64,000 bases of DNA from Alphaproteobacteria bacterium Ga0077535 (GTDB lineage: Bacteria > Pseudomonadota > Alphaproteobacteria > Caulobacterales > Aquidulcibacteraceae), in assembly GCA_001464425.1 (NCBI GenBank), contig LNEK01000037.1:62001-126000 (forward strand), written 5' to 3'. Below are positions 52,123-61,902 of the stretch, piece after piece; position 1 is the first letter of the stretch; each line of letters begins with the position of its first letter. The position numbers and the translations under genes are program-made. The notes under the pieces were generated by a model that was not told the DNA's origin, made no database searches, and saw only the letters and a list, made by a program, of their open reading frames with translations.

Positions 52123-53013
52123 ATGTCTGGCCGTACGTTTCCGCCGGCGCTCATTTTGACGCTGGCGATCATGGCCGGCGCGTCGATGGACGCGACGATA
52201 AAGTTTCTCGGCCAGAGCAATCACATCCTGCTGGTGGGGTTTGCCCGCTACGCCGTCGCAAGCGTTTTTTCGTACGGCATTTGGGTTCACGCAGGCCGCC
52301 CGGTCATCACAATTGAGACGTGGCGCGCACACGCGCTGCGCGGCTTCGTCATTGCCGGCTGCGCCATGATCTTCTTCTGGGCGCTCACGGTGCTGCCACT
52401 GGCAGAAGCGGTGACACTCTCGTTCATTTATCCGCTCATCGTGCCGTTCGTAGCGTCGGCCCTACTGGGCGAGCGTGTTAGGCCTGCGAGCCTCCTGGCG
52501 GCCGTCATTGGCTTCGCCGGCGTCATTATCGCGATGCAAGGCGCGCCGCCTACAGAAGAGTCGCCTCAGCACACGCTCGGCATCATTGCCGTGCTGGTAT
52601 CTGCCGCGCTCTTTTCTGTCGCCATGGTGCTTTTGCGCGCCCGTGCGCAAACGGATGGCGCGCCGATTGTTGGTCTAATGACCAGCACCATCCCTGGCCT
52701 GATCGTCGCCGGCCCAGCGATCGCCTTCTCGCCGCCGCCCCAGGTGAACGACTGGCCCTACTTCCTGCTGCTCGGCGCGCTCGCGGCCGTGTTCATGTAC
52801 TTGATGGCGCGCGCCTACGCCAAAGCGGAGGCGCAACAGCTCGCGCCAATCCACTACACCGAACTTATCTATGCCAGCGCCATCGGCTATCTGATTTTCC
52901 ACGAAACGCCGCGCGGCGAAATCTACATCGGCGCCGCCTTCATCATCGCAGCCTGCCTCTTCAACGTTTATAACGAGCGCCGCCTGACGTTGGCTAACAA
53001 AGAAGCGGCATGA
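52123..53013 (+). CDS. EamA/DMT superfamily transporter
   Basis: A 296-residue protein with ten predicted membrane helices in two EamA repeats (first near residues 8-135, second 148-285); the repeat boundary has LGIIAVLVSAALFSVAMVLLRARA. It is a drug/metabolite-type exporter of unknown substrate. Its ribosome site is in the 3' arm of the upstream hairpin, so expression could respond to the state of that hairpin or need an internal promoter. The stop overlaps the next small gene by four bases. Confidence 0.9.
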   Translation: MSGRTFPPALILTLAIMAGASMDATIKFLGQSNHILLVGFARYAVASVFSYGIWVHAGRPVITIETWRAHALRGFVIAGCAMIFFWALTVLPLAEAVTLSFIYPLIVPFVASALLGERVRPASLLAAVIGFAGVIIAMQGAPPTEESPQHTLGIIAVLVSAALFSVAMVLLRARAQTDGAPIVGLMTSTIPGLIVAGPAIAFSPPPQVNDWPYFLLLGALAAVFMYLMARAYAKAEAQQLAPIHYTELIYASAIGYLIFHETPRGEIYIGAAFIIAACLFNVYNERRLTLANKEAA

Positions 53014-53261
53014 CGTTCGTTCTTGATCCAAGCTGGGAAGCCGCACTGCGCACAATCGCCGGCTGGGCAGTGCCCATATGGTTGATAGCAATCGGCGTTT
53101 ATTTCGTCGTCAATGCCAAAGAAATTCGTTCAACATGGTTCTTTTCAGATAGGGGAGCTCTCGGCCAGAGAGCAATGGGAGTGATACTCGTCGCCGCCGG
53201 CCTCGGTACGCTCTTTCTCGTGATCTGCAACTCAGGGCTCATCTTCAATTGCTCGACATAG
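53010..53261 (+). CDS. small two-helix membrane protein
   Basis: An 83-residue protein with two hydrophobic segments (TIAGWAVPIWLIAIGVYFVVN and AMGVILVAAGLGTLFLVICNSG) joined by a basic loop with Arg and Trp. The ATGA overlap with the exporter gene supports it as real. No family recognised. Confidence 0.6.
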   Translation: MTFVLDPSWEAALRTIAGWAVPIWLIAIGVYFVVNAKEIRSTWFFSDRGALGQRAMGVILVAAGLGTLFLVICNSGLIFNCST

Positions 53262-53636
53262 ACATCATCCCGTTCGCAAAAACTATCGGCGTGGAGATCA
53301 TCGAAGCAACGCCCGAGCGCGTCGTGGCGAAACTCGTCGTCCGCCCTGATCTCTGCACGACCGGCGGCACGCTGCACGGCGGCGCTGTGATGGCGCTCGC
53401 GGATTCGGTCGGCCGCCATTGGCGCCTTCCTCACGCTCCCGTCCGGCGCCAGAGGCACCACCACGATCGAGAGCAAAACCAATTTCGTCGGCGCAGCCAA
53501 GGTCGGCACGAGCGTCACCGCCGAGGCGACGCCCGCGCACACCGGCCGCACCACCAGCGTCTGGCAAACCAAGATCACCAGCGAAGACGGCAAAACCGTC
53601 GCGCTGGTGACTCAGACTCAATTGGTGCTGCGCTAA
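53249..53636 (+). pseudogene. PaaI/YdiI-type hotdog thioesterase, single-base frameshift
   Basis: Starting at TTG 53249, the protein reads IIPFAKTIGVEIIEATPERV and the hotdog motif GGTLHGGAVMALADSVG, then leaves the conserved frame. The +1 frame continues exactly as expected (AIGAFLTLPSG, then TTTIESKTNFVGAAKVGT, VWQTKITSEDGKTVALVTQ) to the stop at 53634-53636. One extra C around 53412-53415 accounts for this. As written the gene makes a wrong, longer tail. It ends against the convergent EF-G-like gene. Confidence 0.8.
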
Positions 53637-55627
53637 GCCGCGCTCGCCTGCACCTTCTTCGCGACATCCTCAGCACGCCGGCCGCTGACTTCGACCATGT
53701 GGTCGAACTCAGCCTCGAACGTCGCCAGGCCTTGCGTCAGCGAACGTAGCTCGATGATGAAGTTCTGACGCTCCGCGTGCGGCAGGTACACATCGACCTT
53801 GTCCCAACCCTGCCAACCGTCGCGCGCCTCAAATCCAAGGATCTGCCCATTGTGCGCCGAGACGGCCGAATTGATTTTGGGTGTGCCCCAGTTCGGAGTG
53901 TAGATCGTCAGCTTCTCAATCGGCTCCAGCAGCACCGAGCCGCACTGCGCCATCGCCTCCTGCATGCCGATGCGCCCGGCCTGCTGGAACGAGTGCTCGG
54001 ATGAATCCACGGCGTGGAACGAGCCGTCGATCAGCGTGACCGAGACATCGACGACCGGAAATCCGATCGAGCCTTTCTGCATCGCGTCGCGGACGCCGGC
54101 TTCAACCGCGGGAATCCACTGCCGCGGAATCGCGCCGCCTGTGATCTTATCGACGAACTCGAAGCCTGATCCGCGTGGCAACGGCTTCACCTGAATGACG
54201 CAATCGCCGAACTGGCCGTGTCCACCGGTCTGCTTCTTGTGCCGCCCGCGTACTTCAACCGGCTTGCGGATGCTCTCTTGATACGGCGTCTGTGGCGGGG
54301 CCGTTGAAACATCGACGCCGAAGCGGCTCTTCAAGCGATCGAGCACACTGCGCAGATGCGGTTCGCCCTGGCCTTGCAGCAATATCTCGTGCGTCGTCTG
54401 ATCGTGCTTGATCTCAAGCCCGGGATCTTCGTCCACCAATTTCTGTAGCGCGCCGGAGAGCCGCACGTCGTCCTTGCGATCCTTAGTGGCGATTGCGAGT
54501 TGATAGACAGGATAGCGCTTCTTGAACGAGAGCTTGATCTCCTGCTTGCCGTTCGACGCCAAGAGATCGCCCGCCGCAACAGGATCAAGCTTGCCGATCG
54601 CCGCGACGTCGCCTTCCGGCACGCGCGAGACCTTCTTCACCTGCGCGCCATTCACCGAAAACAGCGCCGCCGCCCGTTGAGGTGCGCCATCGCTCAACGT
54701 GAGCTGATCGCTATCGTTCAGCGCGCCGCCAAACACACGCGTATAGGCAAGCTTCCCCGCCTGCCCCGCGTGCGAGATTTTCATAACGTAGGCGCCATTG
54801 CCCTCAAGGCCGAGCCGGGCGGCGGCGTAACTTGGCGCCGGCGTATCGTGGCGCAGCGCTTTCAACAGCCGGCGCACGCCATTGCCTTGCGCCGTGCAGC
54901 CAAAAAACACCGGCACGATCAAGCCTTCGCGCATCTCTCGCACCAGATCGGCAAACACAATGTCGCGATCCGGCGTCACGTCCGAGAGCAATTGCTCCAT
55001 CAGCGTGTCATCGAAGTCGGCGAGCTGCTCCATCATGTGAAAGCGCGCTTCGGTTTCGCGCTCGGCGATGTCGCCTGGAATATCGATCACCTGCGAGGGC
55101 TTGCCCTGCTGGTACAAGAACGCGCGCTCTAGCGCGAGATCAACGAAACCACTGACCTTATCGTCCTTCCAGATCGGAATCTGCCGCGCCACCAATGGCG
55201 TCGTCGACACCGGCTGCAGCTCCTGCAGTAAATCACGGATGCGGCCGCGGGCTTGATCGATCTTGTTCACGAACAGCAGGCGCGGCACGCCCATCTCCTC
55301 AAGCACTTTGAGGAACGGCTGCACCAACATGGCTTTGTCTGGATCAGGATCGGCGACAACAATGGCGAGATCGACGGCCGGAAGCGCGAAATCGGCATCG
55401 GCCAAAAAATCCACGGCGCCAGGCGCATCGATCAGCGCGTAATGGTCGCCCATGAAGTCGATCGCGGTGAATTGAGTTTCGGTGGACTGGCCCGCTGCGT
55501 TCGGGACTGCGCCCGAGCCGCCCGAAGCGGCGGAAGCCAGAGCTTGGGTCAACGCCGTCTTGCCCGCTCCGGTCGGACCGACGACGGCAATAGCCCTCAC
55601 GATGTTAGCCGATTTGCTTGTAGGCAT
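53633..55627 (-). CDS. EF-G-like translation factor GTPase family protein
   Basis: A 664-residue protein with the EF-G domain order: GTPase (P-loop GPTGAGKTAL, G3 DAPGAVDF, G4 NKID), beta-barrel domain II, and domains III-V (HKKQTGGHGQFGDC, GGAIPRQWIPAVEAGVRDAM, IELRSLTQGLATFEAEFDHM). The G3 motif has Ala where the catalytic His of DTPGH stands, and the switch I region is shortened, so GTP hydrolysis is probably altered. This fits the EF-G-like paralogue found in many alphaproteobacteria, not the canonical FusA. The ATG at 55627 is chosen over a GTG three codons upstream. Confidence 0.87.
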   Translation of the reverse strand: MPTSKSANIVRAIAVVGPTGAGKTALTQALASAASGGSGAVPNAAGQSTETQFTAIDFMGDHYALIDAPGAVDFLADADFALPAVDLAIVVADPDPDKAMLVQPFLKVLEEMGVPRLLFVNKIDQARGRIRDLLQELQPVSTTPLVARQIPIWKDDKVSGFVDLALERAFLYQQGKPSQVIDIPGDIAERETEARFHMMEQLADFDDTLMEQLLSDVTPDRDIVFADLVREMREGLIVPVFFGCTAQGNGVRRLLKALRHDTPAPSYAAARLGLEGNGAYVMKISHAGQAGKLAYTRVFGGALNDSDQLTLSDGAPQRAAALFSVNGAQVKKVSRVPEGDVAAIGKLDPVAAGDLLASNGKQEIKLSFKKRYPVYQLAIATKDRKDDVRLSGALQKLVDEDPGLEIKHDQTTHEILLQGQGEPHLRSVLDRLKSRFGVDVSTAPPQTPYQESIRKPVEVRGRHKKQTGGHGQFGDCVIQVKPLPRGSGFEFVDKITGGAIPRQWIPAVEAGVRDAMQKGSIGFPVVDVSVTLIDGSFHAVDSSEHSFQQAGRIGMQEAMAQCGSVLLEPIEKLTIYTPNWGTPKINSAVSAHNGQILGFEARDGWQGWDKVDVYLPHAERQNFIIELRSLTQGLATFEAEFDHMVEVSGRRAEDVAKKVQASAA

Positions 55628-55842
55628 GGCGCACACTCCCTTGTTTCCCGCTGCGGGGTTGGGGCGGCGCTAGCGGCTGCGCCGCTTCTCGCTTATGCCG
55701 GCCTTTCAAGGCCGAATGGCTCACTGTTTCACGGAAGCAACAAGTGCGCAACGGCGCTCGCCTGACGCCTTAGTCATGTTGCGAAAACGCGCATCGTCAC
55801 CCCGCGCTTCGCACACGCGAAGACGCAGAATGACGACACCGC

Positions 55843-56616
55843 TCAGCCGCGCTTCTTCAACTCGGCGAACACTTTGCCCATGAAGGTCCAGTGCGCTTGC
55901 GCCGGCAATTGCGCCGCCAACGCCGGATCGGTCATCGCTTCACGGTTCATCGCGCCAGCCGCTTTGAAGAGCGAGGGATCGCCTTGTGTGAACTCGCCGA
56001 TCAGCGCTTGCGCGCGCCGGCCGACCTCAAGCGCCGCATCCGATGCAGGATCAGCGTTGGCGCCGAGCGCATCGATGTCCGCATACACTTGCGCCCACGC
56101 CGCGCCGACGCGGGCTTGATCTTCGGCGGTAAACTCACGCGCACGCAGCTCCGCCAATTGTTCAGGAGTGTAGTGCTTCTGCGCCAACGCCTCCATCTTA
56201 TCGTTCCATTTAAATTCCGACATCGCCGTGCTCCTGACAAGTTTTCCCAACTCGTCCGGGGAAAGGCTGCGCTTGTCCGCGAGCTTCGCCCGCGCCGCGC
56301 GCACCAGCGCCAACGCTTGCTCGGTTTCGCTTTTGGCATCCTCCAGCGCCGCTTCTTGCAGGGCCAAAGCCGCCGCCAGATCGCCGCTGCCGTGCAACAA
56401 TTCGCCGATGCGCTTCAGCGGCAGCCCGAGCTGCTTCAGCGCCAAAATCGCGCCGAGCCGCTCCAACTCCGGCTGACGGTAAATCCGCCAGCCCGCTACC
56501 GTCCGCGCCGGCTTCAAAAGCCCGGCATCCTCATAAACGCGCAGCGCCTTGACGGAGACGCCAAAGCGCTTCGCCACCGCGGCTGCGGTTTCCTGAAAGA
56601 TATTGGGCTTCATCAC
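55843..56616 (-). CDS. MerR family regulator with TipAS drug-binding domain
   Basis: A 257-residue regulator. The N-terminal MerR helix-turn-helix reads VAKRFGVSVKALRVYEDAGLLKP in pieces (FGVSVKALRVYEDAG and GWRIYRQPELERL). A coiled coil follows (residues about 75-120), then a C-terminal TipAS-like helical domain (YTPEQLAELRAREF, VGAAWAQVYADIDALG, GEFTQGDPSLF). TipAS domains bind thiopeptides and other bulky drugs and then activate transcription. No obvious target lies beside it; the PAP2 gene follows upstream on the same strand. Confidence 0.88.
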   Translation of the reverse strand: MMKPNIFQETAAAVAKRFGVSVKALRVYEDAGLLKPARTVAGWRIYRQPELERLGAILALKQLGLPLKRIGELLHGSGDLAAALALQEAALEDAKSETEQALALVRAARAKLADKRSLSPDELGKLVRSTAMSEFKWNDKMEALAQKHYTPEQLAELRAREFTAEDQARVGAAWAQVYADIDALGANADPASDAALEVGRRAQALIGEFTQGDPSLFKAAGAMNREAMTDPALAAQLPAQAHWTFMGKVFAELKKRG

Positions 56617-56666
56617 GCGGCCTTTCCTCGAACGGCCCCCTTAGAAGGCCAGCCCCAAGGGCCGGC

Positions 56667-57368
56667 TCAAGCGCTTTTTTCGCGGCGCATGATCAGCGTC
56701 GCGACCACCCAACAGATCAGCGCCCACGCGGCGCCGAGGCACCAGCCGGCGAGCACGTCGGTCGGCCAGTGCACACCGAGATAAACCCGGCTCACGCCGA
56801 TCAGCAACGTAACGAGAATTGCTGCACCCAAGATGTACCCGCGCACGTGCCTCTGCTCCTGCGAGCGCGCGAGCAACGCGCCGAGCGTCAGATACGTCAC
56901 CGCTGACAGCATCGCGTGGCCGCTTGGAAAACTCATGCTGGTCACGTCGACAACATGCGCAACGAGATCGGGGCGCGGCCGCGAAAAGCCGACTTTCAAA
57001 CCTTCACTGATCAGTGTGCCGCCTATGGTCGCCACCAAAACCAGCGCCACATTCCCCCATTTGCGCTGCATCGCCAGAAAGCCAACGACGAGCAAAGTCA
57101 CCAGCGCGAGCACGCCAAAGCCGCCGAGCGCCGTAATTTCCGCAACCGTTTCCTCGAACCAGCGCGGCCCAATTGGGTCAGCTGGATCGGACGTGCGCAG
57201 CGCAAGCAGCAAGCCATCGTCGAACCAGCGCACCTCGCCTTCGCCCTCCGTCACCTCATCGGTGATTTCGATAAAAGCAAGCAGCGCCAAGGCGATACCA
57301 AGAAACGCTGCGACCGCGACAATCTCCCGGCGCGCCAGTTCAAGCCAAGATTTCAGATTGAGTTGCAC
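56667..57368 (-). CDS. PAP2 family membrane phosphatase
   Basis: A 233-residue protein with about six hydrophobic segments. The three PAP2 phosphatase motifs are intact: KVGFSRPRPD (K-x6-RP), PSGHAM and SRVYLGVHWPTDVLAG. It would remove phosphate from lipid or isoprenoid phosphates on the periplasmic face, for example undecaprenyl pyrophosphate or phosphatidic acid. The first helix starts around residue 17. It sits 50 bases upstream of the MerR/TipAS gene on the same strand. Confidence 0.92.
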   Translation of the reverse strand: MQLNLKSWLELARREIVAVAAFLGIALALLAFIEITDEVTEGEGEVRWFDDGLLLALRTSDPADPIGPRWFEETVAEITALGGFGVLALVTLLVVGFLAMQRKWGNVALVLVATIGGTLISEGLKVGFSRPRPDLVAHVVDVTSMSFPSGHAMLSAVTYLTLGALLARSQEQRHVRGYILGAAILVTLLIGVSRVYLGVHWPTDVLAGWCLGAAWALICWVVATLIMRREKSA

Positions 57369-57519
57369 GCGCCCTCCCGACCAACACGGCGAAAATGCGG
57401 TAAGGGCGGCCTAAGTTCCCATCCATTCGATGCGCCAAGTCCGGCACTTTTGGAACTAGTTGTATTGGCGCCGCACGTGTAACGAATGCGGGCGTGGGCA
57501 GACCCCAAGGAGACGCACT

Positions 57520-57768
57520 ATGAGAATTTTGATCGCCGCTATCGCCGCCGCTTCGCTCGGCCTCGCCGCTTGCAGCCAAGCCGACGTCAACGAAGCCGAA
57601 CAAGAAACCGGCCAAGCCGCTGACGCCACGGGCGAAGCCCTCGGTGAAGCCGCCGACGAAACCGGCGAAGCTCTGCACAACGCTGGCGAAGCCGTCGAAG
57701 GCGCAGCCAACGACGCCGCCGGCGCCGTCGAGCGCGCGACCGACGACAATGAAGCGACCACGCCGTAA
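57520..57768 (+). CDS. entericidin-like small lipoprotein 3
   Basis: An 82-residue lipoprotein from the ATG at 57520 (AAGGAG seven bases upstream). The signal MRILIAAIAAASLGLAAC has a lipobox; the mature part is built from GEAxxEAADET- and AGEAVEGAAND-like units, an amphipathic Ala/Glu-rich helix. Same design as the two lipoproteins near 51.5-52.1 kb. A GGAAC box lies at 57453 but its spacing to CGTG is too long for the EcfG consensus. Confidence 0.83.
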   Translation: MRILIAAIAAASLGLAACSQADVNEAEQETGQAADATGEALGEAADETGEALHNAGEAVEGAANDAAGAVERATDDNEATTP

Positions 57769-57847
57769 GGTGACACACTTTCTCTGCCCTCTTGCATCCG
57801 AACGCCGCATCCGCGGCGGTGAAGAGCCAGACACAAGGGGGATTGAT

Positions 57848-58962
57848 ATGAAACGGCTAGCTCTCGCCGCTGTAGCTCTGGCGCTCGCCGCCACACCGGC
57901 TCACGCGGAAACCCGCACCTTCACAGTCACCACGACAGACGGCGCGCCGATCAACGGCCAAGCCGATCTGCCCAGCGCGAGCGCGCGCACAGCGATCATC
58001 TTCGTCGCCGGCACCGGCATGTTCGACCGCGACGCCAGCTTTGGCCGCAGCGGCACGCCGCGCGATCTCATCTTCGCCGATCTTGCTCAACGCATGAATG
58101 CGCGCGGCCTCGCCACCGTGCGCTAGGACCGCCGTGGCCTGCGCTACGGCGCAACCGGCGCCGATCGCATCGACGCCGCACTCGCCAGCGCGGCCACCAA
58201 CGAGACGCAAGTCAACGATCTCGCCGCCGTTTATGCCTGGGCGCAAGCGCGCGATGGGCTGAACGCACGCTGCGTCATCTTCTTCGGCCATTCCGAAGGC
58301 ATGGCGCATATCGGCCGCCTCGCCGACACCGGCGCGCGCCGTCCGCTTGCCGTGATCGGCATGGGCGCCCTCCTCGAAAGCCCGCGCTCAGTGTTTCACT
58401 GGCAGCGCACCGGCCGCGACGCGCACTCGCTTCGCATGATGGACACCGACGGCGACGGCCGCACCACCAACGAAGAAGTGCAAGCCAATTTCATGCGCAC
58501 CCCATCCGGTGTGTGGGAAACCGTAGCGCCGTTTCTGTCCCCCAGTGGAGCGTGGACTGCCGCCGATATGGAAGCGCTGCCTTCACGCCAAGAAACTTTG
58601 CTCTACGCGCCCGAACGCGCACAAATCCTTGCTCAGGCAGACGATGCGCCTTTCCCCAATGCCCAAACGCCGATGGCGTCCTACGCTTGGATCAAAGCTT
58701 CTTCACCGACGAAACACCGATCGCGCAGCGCCTTGCGCGCTGGGGCGCGCCGATGATCTTTCACTATGGCAGCTACGATTCACAAACCGTCGCCGCGCGT
58801 CAGGAAGCCGCCGCGGCGCCGATAGCTGGGCGCGCGCGATTCACCGTCCACGCCAACCGCGGCCATAGCTTGGGCGAGCATCCGCTCTTTGGCCCGATCG
58901 ATGAAACGCTCGCAGATCAGATCGCGGTGGAGGCTGCTGAGGCGGCGCAGGGATGCCGATAG
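57848..58962 (+). pseudogene. secreted alpha/beta hydrolase with a stop codon and a frameshift
   Basis: The ATG at 57848 (AAGGGGG upstream) begins a signal peptide (LALAAVALALAATPAHA). The reading FADLAQRMNARGLATVR ends at TAG 58124-58126, but the same frame continues perfectly (DRRGLRYG, VIFFGHSEGMAHIGRLA, the Ser nucleophile in GHSEGM). The Tyr expected in the YDRRG motif is replaced by the stop. A missing base near 58694-58697 then shifts to SFFTDETPIAQRLARWG and HANRGHSLGEHPLFG (likely catalytic His), to the stop at 58962. Two lesions make real decay more likely than for the other broken genes, though sequence error is not excluded. Confidence 0.8.
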
Positions 58963-58969
58963 TTAGTCG

Positions 58970-61564
58970 CTACGCGGCCGCCCGTTCGCTCGCGCCGTTG
59001 AACAGGAAGTCATTCCCGTCGAACGTCACGGTGATGTGGTCGCCGTCCTTCACGCGCCCTTCGAGGATGAGGCGCGCCAACGGGTCCTGCACATCCTTCT
59101 GGATCACACGCTTCAGCGGCCGCGCGCCCCAAGCTGAATCGTAGCCGCGTTTGGCCAGCTCGCCCTTGGCGCGCGCATCAAGCTCGATCGTGATATTGCG
59201 CGCCGCCAGCAACTGCACCAAGCGCTTCAACTGGATGGTGACAATGGCGCCCATCTGATCGCGCTCGAGACGGCGGAAGAGAATGATCTCATCGATCCGG
59301 TTCAGGAATTCCGGCCGGAAGCGCGCACGCACTTCGCCCATCACCAGATCGCGCACATCTTCCACATCGGCCCCGTCCGGCTGCTCCGACAAGAATTGCG
59401 CGCCGGCGTTCGACGTCATGATCAGGATCGTGTTCTTGAAATCGACGGTGCGGCCCTGGCCATCTGTGAGGCGGCCATCGTCCAGCACTTGCAGCAGAAC
59501 GTTGAACACGTCCGGATGCGCCTTCTCGATCTCGTCGAACAAGATCACCTGATACGGCCGACGCCGCACCGCTTCGGTGAGCGCACCGCCCTCTTCATAG
59601 CCAACGTAGCCCGGAGGCGCGCCGATCAGACGCGCGACCGAGTGCTTCTCCATGTATTCGGACATATCCACGCGCGTCAGAGCGTGCTCATCATCGAACA
59701 AGAACTCGGCCAACGCCTTCGTCAGTTCAGTTTTGCCAACGCCCGTCGGCCCCAAGAACATGAACGAGCCGATCGGCCGATTTGGGTCCTGCAGGCCGGC
59801 ACGCGCACGCCGCACCGCATCGGCAACCGCGCGCAAAGCCGGCTCTTGGCCGATCACGCGGCCACGCAACGCATCTTCCATCGCCAGGATCTTGGTCCGC
59901 TCGCCTTCGAGCATTTTCTCAACCGGCACACCCGTCCAGCGGGACACAACACCGGCGATGGCTTCAGCATCGACGACTTCTTTTACGAGGCCAGTCCCGT
60001 CACCGCCCGCGCTCTCAGCGTCAGCGATTTGCTTTTCCAATTGCGGAATGCGCCCGTACTTCAGCTCAGACGCGCGCGCGAGATCGCCGCGGCGCACCGC
60101 GTTCTCGTACTCGGTCTGCAGCTTCTCCAACTCTTCCTTCGACTTGGACGTCACCTGCAGCTTCTGCTTCTCCGCCGACCAGCGCGAGGCAAGCTCCGCC
60201 GATCGCGTCTCGATCTCGCGGATTTCCGTTTCCAGCTTGCCGACGCGCTCTTTGGACGCAGAATCCTTTTCTTTCTTCAGCGCCTCGAGCTCGATCTTCA
60301 GCTGCAGTGCGCGCCGATCGAGTTCGTCCAGCTCTTCGGGCTTGGAATCGACCTGCATGCGAAGCCGCGATGCCGCTTCATCCATCAGGTCGATGGCCTT
60401 ATCCGGCAGAAAACGATCGGTGATGTAGCGGTGCGAAAGCTGCGCCGCCGCCACGATCGCGGCATCCGAAATGCGCACGCCGTGGTGCTGCTCGTAACGA
60501 TCCTTGAGCCCGCGCAGAATCGAGATCGTATCTTCAACGCTCGGCTCGTTCACGAACACCGGTTGGAAGCGCCGCGCCAAAGCCGCGTCTTTCTCAACGT
60601 GTTTGCGATACTCATCCAGCGTCGTCGCGCCGACGCAATGCAGCTCGCCGCGCGCCAAGGCCGGTTTCAGCAAGTTGGACGCATCCATCGCGCCATCGGC
60701 TTTGCCGGCGCCGACAAGTGTGTGCATCTCGTCGATGAACAGGATGATCCCGCCCTCGGCGGCGATGACTTCGTTTAGCACCGCCTTCAGCCGCTCCTCA
60801 AACTCGCCGCGGAACTTCGCGCCGGCGATCAGTGAGCCCATATCGAGCGCCAGCAGCTTCTTGTGCTTCAAGCTCTCCGGCACGTCGCCATTGACGATGC
60901 GCAGCGCGAGCCCTTCGGCGATGGCGGTCTTGCCTACGCCCGGCTCACCGATCAGCACCGGATTGTTCTTCGTGCGCCGCGAGAGCACCTGGATCGTCCG
61001 CCGAATTTCTTCGTCGCGCCCGATGACTGGGTCGAGCTTGCCCTTGCGCGCATCCTCGGTCAGATCGCGCGCATATTTCTTTAGCGCATCATAGCTATCT
61101 TCCGCCGACGAGGATTGCGCCGTGCGCCCCTTGCGCAACTCCGCAATGGCCGCTTCCAGCTTTTGCGGCGTCAGCCCCGCCTTCTTCAAAATCTCCGAGG
61201 CTTTGCCATCCGCAACCGCCAGCCCAAACAGCAATCGCTCTGCGGTGACGTAACTATCGCCCGCTTTCGTCGCGGCCTGCTCCGCCATATCGAGCGCCCG
61301 GTTGAACGAGACCGCCGCGTACATGCGATCGCCGCCGCCTTGCACTTTCGGCAACGCCTGCACGGCCTTGTCGACCTCGTCGGCGGCTTGGCGCGCATTG
61401 GCGCCGGCAGTGGTGAGAAGCTGCGCCGCGAGACCTTCACGGTCGTCCAACAGCGCCTTCAGCAAATGCTGGGTTTCCAGCTGCTGGTTCTGTTCGCGTA
61501 TCGCGATCGTTTGAGCGGCTTGCACGAATCCGCGCGCACGCTCGGTGAGCTTTTCCAAATCCAT
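58970..61564 (-). CDS. clpB: ATP-dependent disaggregase ClpB
   Basis: An 864-residue Hsp100 chaperone: N-domain ([14 protein letters not shown]), first AAA+ domain (Walker [10 protein letters not shown], Walker [10 protein letters not shown]), coiled-coil middle domain (about residues 400-520, Lys/Glu/Leu-rich), second AAA+ domain ([20 protein letters not shown]) and the C-terminal domain. It frees aggregated proteins with DnaK. The middle domain separates it from ClpA/ClpC. Length is normal. A CCCCATTC box lies upstream on the minus strand but without a -35 partner. Confidence 0.97.
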   Translation of the reverse strand: MDLEKLTERARGFVQAAQTIAIREQNQQLETQHLLKALLDDREGLAAQLLTTAGANARQAADEVDKAVQALPKVQGGGDRMYAAVSFNRALDMAEQAATKAGDSYVTAERLLFGLAVADGKASEILKKAGLTPQKLEAAIAELRKGRTAQSSSAEDSYDALKKYARDLTEDARKGKLDPVIGRDEEIRRTIQVLSRRTKNNPVLIGEPGVGKTAIAEGLALRIVNGDVPESLKHKKLLALDMGSLIAGAKFRGEFEERLKAVLNEVIAAEGGIILFIDEMHTLVGAGKADGAMDASNLLKPALARGELHCVGATTLDEYRKHVEKDAALARRFQPVFVNEPSVEDTISILRGLKDRYEQHHGVRISDAAIVAAAQLSHRYITDRFLPDKAIDLMDEAASRLRMQVDSKPEELDELDRRALQLKIELEALKKEKDSASKERVGKLETEIREIETRSAELASRWSAEKQKLQVTSKSKEELEKLQTEYENAVRRGDLARASELKYGRIPQLEKQIADAESAGGDGTGLVKEVVDAEAIAGVVSRWTGVPVEKMLEGERTKILAMEDALRGRVIGQEPALRAVADAVRRARAGLQDPNRPIGSFMFLGPTGVGKTELTKALAEFLFDDEHALTRVDMSEYMEKHSVARLIGAPPGYVGYEEGGALTEAVRRRPYQVILFDEIEKAHPDVFNVLLQVLDDGRLTDGQGRTVDFKNTILIMTSNAGAQFLSEQPDGADVEDVRDLVMGEVRARFRPEFLNRIDEIILFRRLERDQMGAIVTIQLKRLVQLLAARNITIELDARAKGELAKRGYDSAWGARPLKRVIQKDVQDPLARLILEGRVKDGDHITVTFDGNDFLFNGASERAAA

Positions 61565-61686
61565 GAGCGACCCCTAAGGCGTCCCCGCGCTGACGTCCTT
61601 GAGGCCCGTCAACGCGGCATGAGTGTTGTGGCTAAGACTTAGTGTGGCGAATGGGGCACACAAGGGGGCCGCGCCTGGTTTTCAAC

Positions 61687-61884
61687 TCACCCAAACCGCA
61701 GCCCAAATTCCTGGAAGTTCACGCCCATAAACAGCGCCGCCAGCACCACCACAATCACCAAGCCCAGCACCAGCCGCGTCACCAGTTTTAGCGCCGCCCA
61801 AACCACGACGATCACCAGTCCAACGATGATCGCGATATCGATCCACGAAAGATCGAGTGAGCCGATCTGCACAACGCTTTCCAT
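61687..61884 (-). CDS. small two-helix membrane protein
   Basis: A 65-residue protein with two hydrophobic segments, IDIAIIVGLVIVVVWAALKL and VLGLVIVVVLAALFMGVNF. It starts 18 bases after the universal stress protein gene in the same direction, which suggests co-transcription. No family recognised; length and composition resemble small stress-linked membrane proteins. Confidence 0.6.
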   Translation of the reverse strand: MESVVQIGSLDLSWIDIAIIVGLVIVVVWAALKLVTRLVLGLVIVVVLAALFMGVNFQEFGLRFG

Positions 61885-61902
61885 CCAGCCCCCCGCCTGC
61901 TC

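Noticed and set aside
57453-57482. EcfG promoter for the third lipoprotein
   Set aside because: GGAAC is present but the nearest CGTG is 19 bases on, outside the 16-17 base spacing, and the last base differs.
57803-57818. Small hairpin CGCCGC-ATCC-GCGGCG between the third lipoprotein and the broken hydrolase
   Set aside because: Only six pairs and no T-run; too weak to call a terminator.
59396-60778. Long open frame antisense to clpB
   Set aside because: A shadow of clpB: Arg/Gln/Leu-rich, no ribosome site, and the ClpB frame is unmistakable.
61645-61665. Heat-shock sigma32 promoter before clpB
   Set aside because: On the minus strand CCCCATTC resembles the -10 box, but no CTTGAA-like -35 box stands at the required distance; the only CTTG is four bases away.
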